A stretch of 64,000 bases of DNA from NCBI RefSeq assembly GCF_007992215.1, contig NZ_BJZV01000015.1:1-64000 (forward strand), given 5' to 3'. Position 1 is the stretch's first letter; every line of letters begins with the position of its first letter. The notes below the pieces were generated by a model that saw only the letters and a program-made list of their open reading frames with translations, did no database searches and was not told where the DNA came from. Below, piece after piece: positions 26,878 through 35,973 of this stretch. A program made the position numbers and the translations under genes. The stretch is from Methylobacterium gnaphalii (GTDB taxonomy: Bacteria > Pseudomonadota > Alphaproteobacteria > Rhizobiales > Beijerinckiaceae).

Positions 26878-27615
26878 TCAGCCGGCGAACACCGCATCGA
26901 TCTCGCTCTGCCCCATGATCCGATAGCCGCCGGCCTCGAGATCCTGGGGCAGTTCGAGGCCTCCGACCTTGTCCCGGTGCAGGGCCGCGACGTGGTTGCC
27001 GATGGCAGCGAACATCCGCCGGACCTGATGGTAGCGGCCTTCGGTCAACGTGAGCGCCGCATGCGTGGCGTCATGCACCTCAAGACGAGCAGGGAGCAAC
27101 GGACGCTCCTCGCCCTCGAGCATCAACGTACCAGAGGAGAAGATCGTCTCCTCGTCACCCTTCAGGGGACGTTCGAGCGTCACCTGATAGCGCTTCGGTA
27201 CATGCGCCTTGGGCGAGATGATCCGGTGGAGGAGCGCGCCGTCGTCAGTGAGAAGCAGCAGGCCGGAGGTCTCCTTGTCCAGCCGGCCGACAGTGGAGAG
27301 CGCGGGGTCGCGCCTGCGCCAGCGCTCGGGCAGCAAGCTATAGACGAGCGGGCCGGCCTCCTTGTGCGAACAGGTCACCCCGAGCGGCTTGTGCAGGAGG
27401 AGCGCGAGGCCCGGCAGCGGGTCCAGGGGCTCGCCGTCGATCGACATCCGCGCCGGCAAGCCGGGTTCGAGGGCAATGCGCCCGGCCGCGTCTCCGACCG
27501 GCCTGCCATCGAGGAGCACGGCGCCCGCACGGGCCAGCCCCTGGATCTCGCGCCGGGAACCGTATCCGAGATTCGCCAGCAGCTTGTCGAGGCGAACCGA
27601 CTTGCCGCTGCTCAC
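26878..27615 (-). CDS. rsuA: rRNA pseudouridine synthase (RsuA family)
   Basis: A 245-residue pseudouridine synthase of the RsuA family, converting a specific uridine in 16S rRNA (or a related site). An S4 RNA-binding domain opens the protein (VRLDKLLANLGYGSRREIQGL) and the catalytic Asp is in VGRLDKETSGLLLLTDD. Translation starts with GTG at 27615, overlapping the end of the upstream methyltransferase gene (GTGA), so the two RNA-modifying enzymes are coupled. Exact site not resolved; RluE/F-type specificity is possible. Confidence 0.88.
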   Translation of the reverse strand: MSSGKSVRLDKLLANLGYGSRREIQGLARAGAVLLDGRPVGDAAGRIALEPGLPARMSIDGEPLDPLPGLALLLHKPLGVTCSHKEAGPLVYSLLPERWRRRDPALSTVGRLDKETSGLLLLTDDGALLHRIISPKAHVPKRYQVTLERPLKGDEETIFSSGTLMLEGEERPLLPARLEVHDATHAALTLTEGRYHQVRRMFAAIGNHVAALHRDKVGGLELPQDLEAGGYRIMGQSEIDAVFAG

Positions 27616-28568
27616 TTGCGTGCCTCGTAGACCTTGTAGCCTCCTTCGGAGGCGATCGGGGTCACGCTGCGGAGGGCAGCGCGCAGGGGCGCTTCATAGG
27701 GCAGATGCGCGTTGGCCGTGATCCAAAGCGTGCCGCCGGGCCGCAGCGCCTCGGCTGCGCGGGCGATGAAGGCTTTGCCGAGCGCCTGATCCTCGGCGCC
27801 GCCGTCGTGGAAGGGCGGGTTCATCACCACGAAGTCGAGCCGCGCGAGGGCGGGCTCGCGCTGGCGCAAGTCCGCCCAAACGATGCTGGCGCGTGGGTCT
27901 TCGACGTTGCGGCGCGCCATCTCGACCGCACGCCGGTCGATGTCGATCATCGTCAGGCTCGACACGGTCTCCGAATGCAGCACGGCGCGCGCCAGCACGC
28001 CGAGGCCGCAGCCGAAATCGGCTCCCTGTCCGGAGAACTTGGGCAGATGCCGGAGCAGCAGGTCGCTGCCGGGGTCGATCCGGTTCCAGGAGAAGATCCC
28101 GGGTTGCGTGCAAAGCCCGATATTGTCGATGTGACGCGATCGGCCCTCCTCGATCGCGTCGTGCAGGCCGTCGAGCGAGTCGGGCCGCGAGACCGTGCAG
28201 ATGCGATGGTGGCGCCGTGCCTCTTCCGAGACGCCGCAGCCGAAGCCGGCGAGTTCCTTGGCCAGCCGGCTGCCGCCCTTGTCCTTCGGCGCGAGCGCGA
28301 CCAGCGTCTCGCCGGGAGCGAGGGCGCGCAGGGCCAGAGCCAGGGCGTATCGGCGCTCCGCCGTTCCCGGAGGCGCGAGCACGATCGCGGGCCCCCGCGC
28401 CGCGGCGGGACGATGATCCTCAAGGCGGGCCGAACCGGGGATCAATGGCGAGACTTGGAGAGCGTTGTCGGGAATGTCGATCAACTCGCCCGACGGTAGG
28501 CCATAGAGGACGGGCCGCGCCGTCTCGGCGCCGGCCGCCTGGTGCTTCGTGGAAGGGTCCGGGTTCAT
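27612..28568 (-). CDS. rsmC: RsmC-like rRNA guanine N2-methyltransferase
   Basis: A 318-residue class I methyltransferase with an N-terminal non-catalytic half and a C-terminal SAM domain, the layout of RsmC (16S rRNA m2G1207) and RlmG. SAM motif I is ADFGCGLGVLARAVL and the catalytic motif is VMNPPFHDGG. Acidic motif DIDRRAVEMARRNVED is visible. It is translationally coupled to the rsuA gene. RsmC versus RlmG specificity is uncertain. Confidence 0.85.
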   Translation of the reverse strand: MNPDPSTKHQAAGAETARPVLYGLPSGELIDIPDNALQVSPLIPGSARLEDHRPAAARGPAIVLAPPGTAERRYALALALRALAPGETLVALAPKDKGGSRLAKELAGFGCGVSEEARRHHRICTVSRPDSLDGLHDAIEEGRSRHIDNIGLCTQPGIFSWNRIDPGSDLLLRHLPKFSGQGADFGCGLGVLARAVLHSETVSSLTMIDIDRRAVEMARRNVEDPRASIVWADLRQREPALARLDFVVMNPPFHDGGAEDQALGKAFIARAAEALRPGGTLWITANAHLPYEAPLRAALRSVTPIASEGGYKVYEARK

Positions 28569-28880
28569 CGTGTCTGCTGATCGGTGTTGGCGAAAGGGAG
28601 TTGCCTTGATGTGCGCGCGTACCCGGTTGCCTCAACTCATCGCTGCGTCTCGCTCTTTGCCGGCGTGCCATACACACCGTCATCCGCGCTGTTCCCAGCA
28701 CGGTTCCCGATCCTTCGGGGATAACCTGCCTTGTGCACGGAAGAATCGGGGCGGACGCCACCCCTTATAGCCGATGCGCGATGGCGGGCATGAGATCGCG
28801 GTGGTCGGCCGACATTCGGGTCGCGATGGCACGACAAGCCATGCGCCGACGCCACAACCGGCCTTCTCGGCCGAGGGGCG
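28569..28880. other. Intergenic region, no supported gene
   Basis: 312 bp between the start of the rsmC-like gene and the stop of era, both on the minus strand. The promoter of rsmC-rsuA should lie near 28600. Short overlapping frames on both strands look like noise. No recO gene, the usual era neighbour in alphaproteobacteria, is present here. Confidence 0.4.
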
Positions 28881-29825
28881 TCAGCCTCGGGGGAATTCCA
28901 ATCCCATCTCGCGGTAGCGCGCAGGGTCGTCAGCCCAGTTCTCACGCACCTTTACGTGCAGGAAGAGGTGGACCTTGGTTTCGGCCACCTCGGCGATCTC
29001 TCGCCGTGCTGCCTGCCCGATTGCCTTGATCGTCTGGCCGTCCTTGCCGAGGACGATCGAGCGCTGGCTCTCGCGCTCGACGAAGATCGTCTGCTCAATA
29101 CGCACAGACCCATCGGTCTTGATCTGCCACTGATCGGTCTCGACGGTGGAGCGGTAGGGCAGCTCCTCGTGCAGACGGTCGTAGATCTTTTCCCGCGTGA
29201 TCTCGGCAGCGAGCATGCGGAGCGGCGCGTCGGAGACCTGGTCCTCCGGGTACAGCCACGGGCTCGGCGGCATCCTGGCGGCGAGCGCCCTGCGCAGGTC
29301 CGAGACGCCGTCGCCCTTGAGCGCCGAGATCATGAAGGTGTCCTCGAAGGGCGCCTTCGCGTTCACGGCCTGGGCCAGTTCGAGCAGCTTCTCGCGGGCG
29401 ATCAGATCGATCTTGTTGAGAACGAGCAGCTTCGGCCTCTTCACCTCAGGCAGACGTGCCAGGATCGCCTCGACCTCCTCGTCGATGCCCTTCCGCGCGT
29501 CGATCAGCAGGCAGAGCGCATCGGCATCGGCCGCGCCACTCCAGGCCGAGTGCACCATTGCGCGGTCGAGACGCCGCTTGGGCGCGAAGATACCGGGGGT
29601 GTCGACCAGGATGAGCTGAGCGCTGCCCTCCATGGAGATGCCGCGCACCAGTGTCCGCGTCGTCTGCACCTTGCGTGAGACGATCGTGACTTTGGCGCCG
29701 ACGATGGCGTTGACCAGCGTCGACTTGCCGGCATTTGGCACGCCGATGAGGGCGACGAAGCCAGCGCGGGTGTCCATCGGGACCAGCGCCGGCGCGTCGG
29801 GCTCATGGTCGTCGTTTGCCGTCAT
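28881..29825 (-). CDS. era: GTPase Era
   Basis: An essential GTPase for 16S rRNA maturation and 30S assembly. The 314-residue protein has GVPNAGKST (G1), DTPGI (G3) and NKID (G4), then a C-terminal KH domain with VEREsq-like VERESQRSIVLGKDGQTIKAIG. The N-terminal extension of about 20 acidic residues is typical of Rhizobiales. Its ATG overlaps the rnc stop, so it is coupled within lepB-rnc-era. Confidence 0.96.
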   Translation of the reverse strand: MTANDDHEPDAPALVPMDTRAGFVALIGVPNAGKSTLVNAIVGAKVTIVSRKVQTTRTLVRGISMEGSAQLILVDTPGIFAPKRRLDRAMVHSAWSGAADADALCLLIDARKGIDEEVEAILARLPEVKRPKLLVLNKIDLIAREKLLELAQAVNAKAPFEDTFMISALKGDGVSDLRRALAARMPPSPWLYPEDQVSDAPLRMLAAEITREKIYDRLHEELPYRSTVETDQWQIKTDGSVRIEQTIFVERESQRSIVLGKDGQTIKAIGQAARREIAEVAETKVHLFLHVKVRENWADDPARYREMGLEFPRG

Positions 29826-30604
29826 TCCTGTCCGTCCTGCGCGGCGTCCGAGGCGCCAATGCCCTCGCGATCGAGGATGCTCTGGGCCGCCTCTTGTTCC
29901 GCGAGCCGTTTCGAGCCGCCGCGTCCGAAGCCCGGCTCGATGCCCGACACCCGCACGGCGATGGTGAAGACCGGAGCGTGGTCCGGGCCGGAGCGCTCTG
30001 CAACCTCATAGACCGGAATCGGCAGGCTTCGCGCCATGGCCCATTCCTGCAGGGCTGACTTCGCGTCGCGCCCGCGCGGCGCCGCAGTGTCCTGCTCGGG
30101 CCGGAACGCAGCCTGCACGATCGCCTTGGCCGGAGCGTAGCCTGCGTCGAGAAAGACCGCGCCAAGGATCGCCTCGCACACATCGGCCAGGATGGTCTGG
30201 TTGCGACGGCCGCCGCCCTGGATCTCGCCTGGGCCAAGATTGAGATGCGGGCCGACCTCCCAGGCCTCCGCGACGGAGGCGCAGGTTTCGCGGCGCACGA
30301 GGCCGGCGAGCCGGCGCGACAGCTCGCCCTCGTCGGCCTGCGGGAAGGCCTCGTAGAGCAGTTCGGCCACGGAAAGGCCGAGGACCCGGTCACCCAGGAA
30401 TTCGAGGCGCTGGTAGCTGCCGACGCGGTCGCCGCCGGCCTTGCTCACATGGGTCAGCGCCCGCGGCAGCAGATCGCGATCGGCGAAGCGGTGGCCGATT
30501 GCGGCTTCGAGGACATCGATTGCAGGTTTCGGGCGGTGCGCACGTCTGGAACGGCTCGACGCCCGCCCGTCTCCGCTCGCCGTGGGTTTGGTCTCGGCGG
30601 TCAC
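29822..30604 (-). CDS. rnc: Ribonuclease III
   Basis: Double-strand RNA endonuclease for rRNA and mRNA processing. The 260-residue protein has the RNase III signature YQRLEFLGDRVLGLSVAELLYEAF with the catalytic acidic residues, a second acidic site in LADVCEAILGAVFLDAGY, and a C-terminal dsRNA-binding domain (SALQEWAMARSLPIPVYEVAE...). The N-terminal 30 residues are basic and probably disordered. Starts with GTG at 30604; a later start is possible. Lies one base from lepB and overlaps era. Confidence 0.95.
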   Translation of the reverse strand: MTAETKPTASGDGRASSRSRRAHRPKPAIDVLEAAIGHRFADRDLLPRALTHVSKAGGDRVGSYQRLEFLGDRVLGLSVAELLYEAFPQADEGELSRRLAGLVRRETCASVAEAWEVGPHLNLGPGEIQGGGRRNQTILADVCEAILGAVFLDAGYAPAKAIVQAAFRPEQDTAAPRGRDAKSALQEWAMARSLPIPVYEVAERSGPDHAPVFTIAVRVSGIEPGFGRGGSKRLAEQEAAQSILDREGIGASDAAQDGQE

Positions 30605-30605
30605 A

Positions 30606-31412
30606 TCAATGAATCGCGGAGAAGATGCGCTTCCAGCGAACGTCTGCCGGCCAGCGCCAAACCTGCCAGGCCGGCGTACCCTCGTCGATCGAGAAGAAGA
30701 TCATCTCGGCGCGGCCGACGAAGTTCTCGAAAGGCACGTAGCCGACGCTCGACAGATCGCGCGAGTCGGTGGAGTTGTCGCGATTGTCGCCCATCATGAA
30801 GAAATGGCCGGCCGGTACCGTGTACAGCTCGGTATTGTCCCAGAAACCGTGGTCGCCATCACGCTCGACCACGCGGTGCTCCACACCGCCCGGAAGCGTC
30901 TCCATGTATTGCGGCACCTTGGTCGGCTGGCCGAAGGCGTCGGTGGTTTCGTAATCGGCGATCTGCTCGCGCTTGACCGGCTTACCGTTGATGTTGAGCA
31001 CGCCCGCGATCACCTGGATCTTGTCGCCGGGCAGGCCGATGACGCGCTTGATGTAGTCGGTGGAGTTGTCCTTCGGCAGCTTGAAGACGGCGATGTCGCC
31101 GCGCTTCGGCTCGGCGCCCCAGACGCGGGCATGGTACTCGCCGGGCAGGTACTCGGAGAGCGGCAGCGAGTATTTCGAGTAGCCGTAGGAGTATTTCGAT
31201 ACGAACAGATAGTCGCCGATCAGCAGTGTCGGCACCAGCGAGCCCGAGGGGATGTTGAACGGCTGGAACAGCAAGGTGCGCACGACGAGGGCAATGAGCA
31301 GAGCCTGAATGCCGACCTTCAGCGTTTCGCGGATGCTCGTCCAGGTTCCGGCTTCGGGTTCGGACACCCGCGCCTGCTGCTTCGTGTCGTGATCCACGCG
31401 CGCCTGTTCCAT
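30606..31412 (-). CDS. lepB: Signal peptidase I
   Basis: Cuts signal peptides from exported proteins at the inner membrane. The 268-residue protein has one N-terminal transmembrane helix (IQALLIALVVRTLLF), the nucleophile Ser in FNIPSGSLVPTL, the catalytic Lys in DYIKRVIGLPGD and the box E motif GHFFMMGDNRDNSTDSR. The ATG at 31412 gives the normal length; further upstream is out of family. It is the first gene of lepB-rnc-era. Confidence 0.95.
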   Translation of the reverse strand: MEQARVDHDTKQQARVSEPEAGTWTSIRETLKVGIQALLIALVVRTLLFQPFNIPSGSLVPTLLIGDYLFVSKYSYGYSKYSLPLSEYLPGEYHARVWGAEPKRGDIAVFKLPKDNSTDYIKRVIGLPGDKIQVIAGVLNINGKPVKREQIADYETTDAFGQPTKVPQYMETLPGGVEHRVVERDGDHGFWDNTELYTVPAGHFFMMGDNRDNSTDSRDLSSVGYVPFENFVGRAEMIFFSIDEGTPAWQVWRWPADVRWKRIFSAIH

Positions 31413-31534
31413 GTCGTTGGTTCTGAGGCTCCCGGCCGGTCTCCGCAACGGCCGCGCCTGCGGCCGGCGCTGTGGCGGCGGTGTGCGGCGGTCTAGACCA
31501 AGCCGAGCCCCCCGGCAACGCAGGGTCGTGCCAG

Positions 31535-31948
31535 CTACGGACGCGGTGTGCCGGAGGGCACCGCTTCGATGATCACAAAGGCTTGTGCGAGGGGCGGATC
31601 GTCGGTCAACGAGATGTGGACCCGCGGCTCGTAGCCCTCGGGCATCATCTCGCTCAACCGCTCGCTCGCGCCGCCGGTGAGGCGGAGAGTCGGCTTGCCG
31701 CCCGGGAGGTTCACGACCTCCATGTCGCGCCAGAAGACGCCGTGGCTCATACCGGTGCCGAGCGCCTTGGCGCAGGCCTCCTTTGCAGCGAACCGGCGCG
31801 CATAGCTCGGCGCGCGAGCAGCACGCGCATCGCATTTGGCCCGCTCACCGTCGGTGAAGACGCGCTGGGTGAAGCGATCTCCGAAGCGATCAAGGGAGGA
31901 CTGTATGCGCCGGATGTCGCAGAGATCCGAGCCGATGCCGAGGATCAT
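31535..31948 (-). CDS. acpS: Holo-[acyl-carrier-protein] synthase
   Basis: Adds the 4'-phosphopantetheine arm to acyl carrier protein. The 137-residue size is standard. Motifs are [15 protein letters not shown] with the first metal-binding Asp, and [16 protein letters not shown] with the second Glu. The ATG at 31948 matches the family N-terminus. Separated from lepB by about 120 bp in the same direction. Confidence 0.95.
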   Translation of the reverse strand: MILGIGSDLCDIRRIQSSLDRFGDRFTQRVFTDGERAKCDARAARAPSYARRFAAKEACAKALGTGMSHGVFWRDMEVVNLPGGKPTLRLTGGASERLSEMMPEGYEPRVHISLTDDPPLAQAFVIIEAVPSGTPRP

Positions 31949-32130
31949 GGGAGGCGCCTCTGCCGGAGCGGTGGCGATCACCGCGGAAACGGTACCGTCC
32001 ATGGCCCAACCCACACCCGCCGTCGAGTTCGACGAGACCGAGGGAAGCAGGGCATGTCGATGAACCGTCAGCTTAAGGTGATCCGCTGAGCCAGGAGGGC
32101 AACAGTCTCGGATCAGGCACGTGCTAAAAA

Positions 32131-32212
32131 GCGGAGCCGGCGGAGAGCATTCCCGATCGCTCCGAGCCGGCACCTCAGGCCCCACAGCCTCGCGCTTGCG
32201 GGGCTTTTTTCG
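32131..32212 (+). ncRNA. Candidate small RNA ending in a strong terminator
   Basis: On the plus strand, between minus-strand pdxJ and acpS, there is a hairpin (gccggcggag ... ctccgagccggc, 32136-32171) and then a perfect 7-bp stem gcctcgc / gcggggc with a gctt loop (32187-32204), followed by six T. No plus-strand gene ends here, so the terminator should belong to an unannotated transcript. Its start was not found and no known RNA family was recognised. Antisense control of the acpS leader is one option. Confidence 0.4.
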
Positions 32213-32411
32213 GCCCTAACTACCGCGCTCGCCGATCGCCACTGGGGAATGATCGGTACCGACGAGCGCGGCAGGCCAGCGTTCATTCGAGACCGGCAGC
32301 TGCATCCTACCGTACGGCTCGACCGCGTCCAGCACGCGGCCGCCGCCACCCCGCCAATGACCACGGCTTTTTTGCTTCGCCTCCCCTTGCTGGCGTCGCC
32401 AGCTGGGCCGT

Positions 32412-33176
32412 TCAGTGCGGGCGGGCTCGATCCATCGCCGCGCGCATGTCACGAACGGCTCGCTGCAACCCGACGAAGATGGCCTCGGCGATCAGGGCAT
32501 GGCCGATGTTCAGCTCCCGCAGTTCCGCCAGACCAGCAACCGGACCGACGCTGTCCAGCGTCAGCCCGTGGCCGGCATGGACCTCGAGGCCGAGGGTCAT
32601 GCCGTAACGTGCGGCCCTAGCGATCCGCTCGAACTCCATCCGGAGCCGTGCCTCGTCACCGGCAATATGGGCCTCGCAATAGCTGCCGGTATGCAGTTCG
32701 ACGACGGGCGCGCCGAGCGCGAGGGCGGCCTCCATCACGGCCTCGTCCGGCTCGACGAAGAGGGAGACGCGGATCCCAGCCTGCCCCAGCGTGGCGATGC
32801 GCGGCGCGAGATGCGCGCGGCCACCGATGATATCGAGGCCGCCCTCGGTCGTGCGCTCCTCGCGCTTCTCGGGAACGAGACAGGCGGCGTGCGGGCGGTT
32901 GGCGAGCGCGATGGCGACCATCTCGTCGGTTGCCGCCATCTCCAGGTTCAGCGGGACCGGCAGGTCCCTCAGCGCGGTGATGTCAGCGTCGCGGATATGG
33001 CGCCGATCCTCGCGCAGATGCGCGGTGATCCCATCGGCGCCGGCCGCCACGGCCTCGCGGGCTGCCCGAACCGGATCCGGATAGGCTCCGCCGCGCGCGT
33101 TGCGCACGGTCGCGACGTGATCGATGTTGACGCCGAGCCGCAGCGGCTTCGGCGAAGTGGACGGAGACGCGGACAC
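32412..33176 (-). CDS. pdxJ: Pyridoxine 5'-phosphate synthase
   Basis: Last ring-closing step of the DXP-dependent vitamin B6 pathway. The 254-residue protein has LRLGVNIDHVATVRNARGG, DGITAHLREDRRHI, NLEMAAT, and LEVHAGHGL, all family signatures, with the catalytic His and Glu. No ATG precedes the conserved start, so GTG at 33176 (VSASPS...) is used, with gaggtg 4 bases upstream. It is upstream of acpS on the same strand across a 460-bp gap. Confidence 0.95.
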   Translation of the reverse strand: MSASPSTSPKPLRLGVNIDHVATVRNARGGAYPDPVRAAREAVAAGADGITAHLREDRRHIRDADITALRDLPVPLNLEMAATDEMVAIALANRPHAACLVPEKREERTTEGGLDIIGGRAHLAPRIATLGQAGIRVSLFVEPDEAVMEAALALGAPVVELHTGSYCEAHIAGDEARLRMEFERIARAARYGMTLGLEVHAGHGLTLDSVGPVAGLAELRELNIGHALIAEAIFVGLQRAVRDMRAAMDRARPH

Positions 33177-33371
33177 GGGACACCTCTGCCGGCAATCGAC
33201 GGCCGTCCATGACAGCCGCCGCCGAAATGGACCGGGAATCGCGCGCTGGCAACGGAGGGCTCGTGAGACCTGATCCGCATGGCTCGCACCGCGATACCAT
33301 GCTCGCGACCTATCATCGGGACCGAACCTCAGCGGCCGCCTGACAGTGCGGCCCGTCGCTGGTATGCGAGC

Positions 33372-34049
33372 ATGGCCGCGTCGATGCCGGCCGAGCCTGA
33401 TCAGGACAGCATAGTGGGTCACGATCACGATCACGACGGCCACGACCACGATCACGGCAGCACGCTGTCGCCGATCGAGGCCCGCGTCCGCGCCCTGGAA
33501 TCGCTGCTGATCGAGAAGGGCTATGTCCAGCCGGCCGCGTTGGACGCGCTGATCGAGCGCTATGAGCACCAGGTCGGCCCCCATAACGGTGCCCGTGTCG
33601 TCGCTCGCGCCTGGGTCGACCCGAGCTTCCGCGCCCGACTCCTGGCGGACGGCACGCCGGCCATCGCCGAGCTTGGCATCGGCGGGCGCGGCGGCGAGCA
33701 CATGGTGGTGGTCGAGAACACGCCGGAGACGCACAACCTCGTCGTCTGCACCCTGTGCTCCTGCTATCCCTGGCCGGTGCTCGGGCTGCCGCCGGTCTGG
33801 TACAAGGCGCCGGCCTACCGCGCCCGCGCCGTGCTCGACCCGCGCGGGGTGCTCGCCGATTTCGGCCTGCGCTTGCCGGACACCACCCGCATCACCGTCT
33901 GGGATTCCACCGCCGAGACGCGCTTCATGGTCCTGCCGATGCGACCCGCGGGCACCGACGGCCTCGACGAGGCGGCCCTGGCCGCCCTGGTCACGCGAGA
34001 TTCGATGATCGGCACCGGCCTGCCGCTGTCGCCGGGGGACGCGGCGTGA
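33372..34049 (+). CDS. nthA: Nitrile hydratase alpha subunit, cobalt type
   Basis: Hydrates nitriles to amides with the beta subunit. The metal-binding site is VCTLCSC (Cys126, Cys129, Ser130, Cys131), where Thr in the second position marks the cobalt class (the iron class has Ser). The 225-residue length is normal. The N-terminus has an unusual run of six His alternating with Asp (residues 17-28, [13 protein letters not shown]) not part of the usual catalytic fold, perhaps a metal-binding tail. First of three coupled genes. Confidence 0.93.
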   Translation: MAASMPAEPDQDSIVGHDHDHDGHDHDHGSTLSPIEARVRALESLLIEKGYVQPAALDALIERYEHQVGPHNGARVVARAWVDPSFRARLLADGTPAIAELGIGGRGGEHMVVVENTPETHNLVVCTLCSCYPWPVLGLPPVWYKAPAYRARAVLDPRGVLADFGLRLPDTTRITVWDSTAETRFMVLPMRPAGTDGLDEAALAALVTRDSMIGTGLPLSPGDAA

Positions 34050-34708
34050 ACGGCGCGCAGGATCTCGGCGGAGCGCACGGCTTCGGCCCCGTTGAGGCGG
34101 AAGCCAACGAGCCGGTCTTCCACGCCGAGTGGGAGCGGCGGGTCTTCGCACTCGCCATGGCGATGGGCTTCACCAAGACCTGGACACTGGATGCCAGCCG
34201 CGCCGCGCGGGAGTCGCTGCCGCCCGTCGAGTACCTGTCCTCGAGCTATTACGAGATCTGGCTGAGAGCGCTCGAGACCCAGCTTGCCGAGCACGGCCTC
34301 GCCAGCCCCGAGGAGATGCGGTCCGGCACGAGCCGGGTACCCCCGGGCCCGGTCGCCCGCGTGCTGCAGGGCGACGAGGTCGCGCCGCTCTTCGATCGCG
34401 GCTTCCCGAGTGACCGCCCGCCCGCCGCCCCGGCGCGCTTCGCTGTCGGCGACCGGATCATCGCCCGCAATCGCCATCCCCTCGGGCATACCCGGCTGCC
34501 GCGCTTCGTCCGTGGGCGGCCCGGGATCATCGAGCGCGTGCACGGCGCCTTCGTGTTCCCGGAGGCGGCCGCCGAGGGCCGCGACGCCCCTCCGCAGTGG
34601 CTCTACACGGCGGCTTTCGCGGCCGAGGATCTCTGGGGCGAGAGCGCCGATCCGGGTGGCCGCGTGACGATCGCGGCTTTCGAGAGCTATCTGGAGCCGA
34701 GCCGGTGA
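34046..34708 (+). CDS. nthB: Nitrile hydratase beta subunit
   Basis: Partner of the alpha subunit. The 220-residue protein opens [16 protein letters not shown], the family N-terminus, has [15 protein letters not shown] in the middle and the C-terminal SH3-like barrel [28 protein letters not shown], then [14 protein letters not shown]. It starts with GTG at 34046, overlapping the alpha stop (GTGA), and overlaps the next gene the same way. Confidence 0.93.
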   Translation: MNGAQDLGGAHGFGPVEAEANEPVFHAEWERRVFALAMAMGFTKTWTLDASRAARESLPPVEYLSSSYYEIWLRALETQLAEHGLASPEEMRSGTSRVPPGPVARVLQGDEVAPLFDRGFPSDRPPAAPARFAVGDRIIARNRHPLGHTRLPRFVRGRPGIIERVHGAFVFPEAAAEGRDAPPQWLYTAAFAAEDLWGESADPGGRVTIAAFESYLEPSR

Positions 34709-35043
34709 GCGCGACGTCCTGCGACGCCCCCCGCCCCTTCGCCGAGCCCTGGGAGGCGCAGGTCTTCGCCATCGTGGTCGCGCTTCAGGATGCGGGCATC
34801 GTCGGCACGGCCGAATGGGCAGAGGTTTTGGGCGCCGCCATCCGCCCCACGGCGGCCCCGGAGGCGCCGGCCGACTACGCCCATTGGCTCGCCGCCCTGG
34901 AAGTGATTCTCGACCGCCACCGCATCGCCGACCGCGCCGCCATCGACGGGCGCCGCGACGCCTTCCTGCGCGCGGCCGAGGCAACGCCGCACGGCCAGCC
35001 GATCCTGCTGGAGAACGGTCCGGGACCCGCCGACCACCTCTAG
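34705..35043 (+). CDS. Nitrile hydratase accessory (activator) protein
   Basis: A 112-residue protein of the P14K/NHase activator family, which delivers cobalt and oxidises the active-site cysteines in other systems. The family segment FAEPWEAQVFAIVVALQDAGIV resembles the beta subunit N-terminal fold, and HWLAALEVILDRH follows. GTG start at 34705 overlaps the beta stop. No cobalt transporter and no amidase follow, so the amide product would be handled elsewhere. Confidence 0.85.
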   Translation: MSATSCDAPRPFAEPWEAQVFAIVVALQDAGIVGTAEWAEVLGAAIRPTAAPEAPADYAHWLAALEVILDRHRIADRAAIDGRRDAFLRAAEATPHGQPILLENGPGPADHL

Positions 35044-35100
35044 GGCGTCATCGGGTTGCACGGATCGGGCGGCAACCACGCCACGCCCGCCTGAGCCTTC

Positions 35101-35212
35101 ATCCCCGCGAGCGTCGCGCTCCGGGGGGATCCGATAGAAGGGGTGACGCGGGACGCCGCGGAACCACTCATATGCTGCGCGCGAGGAAAACAACGGTTCC
35201 CCGGCGTCCCGC
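35101..35212. terminator. Hairpins downstream of the nitrile hydratase operon
   Basis: Two inverted repeats follow the operon. The first runs from atccccgcgagc to ggggggat (35101-35130). The second has 18-base arms, gcgggacgccgcggaacc (35148-35165) and ggttccccggcgtcccgc (35195-35212), with one mismatch and a 29-base loop. Neither has a T-run, so they may be a factor-dependent end or a dispersed palindromic element. Confidence 0.45.
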
Positions 35213-35973
35213 GGTCTCATGAGGCTGTCCTCGCAACCTCGCGGACCGATTTGACGTCACGATGTCGTCGGGTGGCTTCGACCTGTCGCTCAACCCATCC
35301 GGGTGCCGGGCCCTCTCACGAGAATCCCCCCATCCCCGGACCGTTGCGTGGCTACCTCCTTCCGTGCGCGCCGCCCCGTAGTGGACGACGCCGACAGCAT
35401 CTCGGTGTCGCCCAGGCAGGGTCGGCCAAAGCCCGGCGCATTTCCTCGCCGAACCCCGCCACAGCCCGGGCAGACCTTGCGTCGACCCTTCCCGCCCGGG
35501 GCGGCGATGGGTGAGACCACCGACGCGGGCATCGCCCCGCCTCCCAAAGCACCGCCCTCGACCCCGCGGCGCTCCCCCGACAGGCGGGAAGCGAGTTCGG
35601 GTTTAAGATCATAAAATAGGAACTTTGTCAATAGGTCTGCCGGGGTGATGGCTTCGCGAACCAATGCCGGGACAGACAAATCTCCTCGCTCAATGCGAAT
35701 CCGCAGCGCTCGCCCCGCCTTGCCATCCCCCACAAACCCGTCTACACGCCGCGCTTCGCGTTCGCTCCGGCCGGGGGCTGAACGGGCGGTGCCGTTCGCG
35801 GCATAGGGTTCCTCTCTTCGAAAACCCGTCGTCCGGTGTTCCCGCCTTCGACACTCCGCTCGGGCCATCAAACGGCTCGAAGGGCTTGGCGCCGAGAGAA
35901 CAGCGAGACGAACCGGCCCGAGACACCCGCTATCGACGCGGTCGGGCTCCTTTTTGTGATGAAAGGCCCGAGA
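35213..35973. other. Long intergenic region before rpsF
   Basis: About 760 bp without a gene that could be supported. Overlapping short frames on both strands are Pro/Arg-rich and look non-coding. The rpsF promoter and leader should lie at the right end, where a short hairpin (ccgc / gcgg, 35927-35941) is followed by ctccttttt (35947-35955), an attenuator-like arrangement just before the rpsF start. Confidence 0.4.

Noticed and set aside
31949..32180. Possible cobalamin riboswitch, because of gagccaggagg near 32087
   Set aside because: Only a partial B12-box-like match is present. The other conserved parts (GGGAA, GCCACTG) were not found and no B12-related gene follows on that strand.
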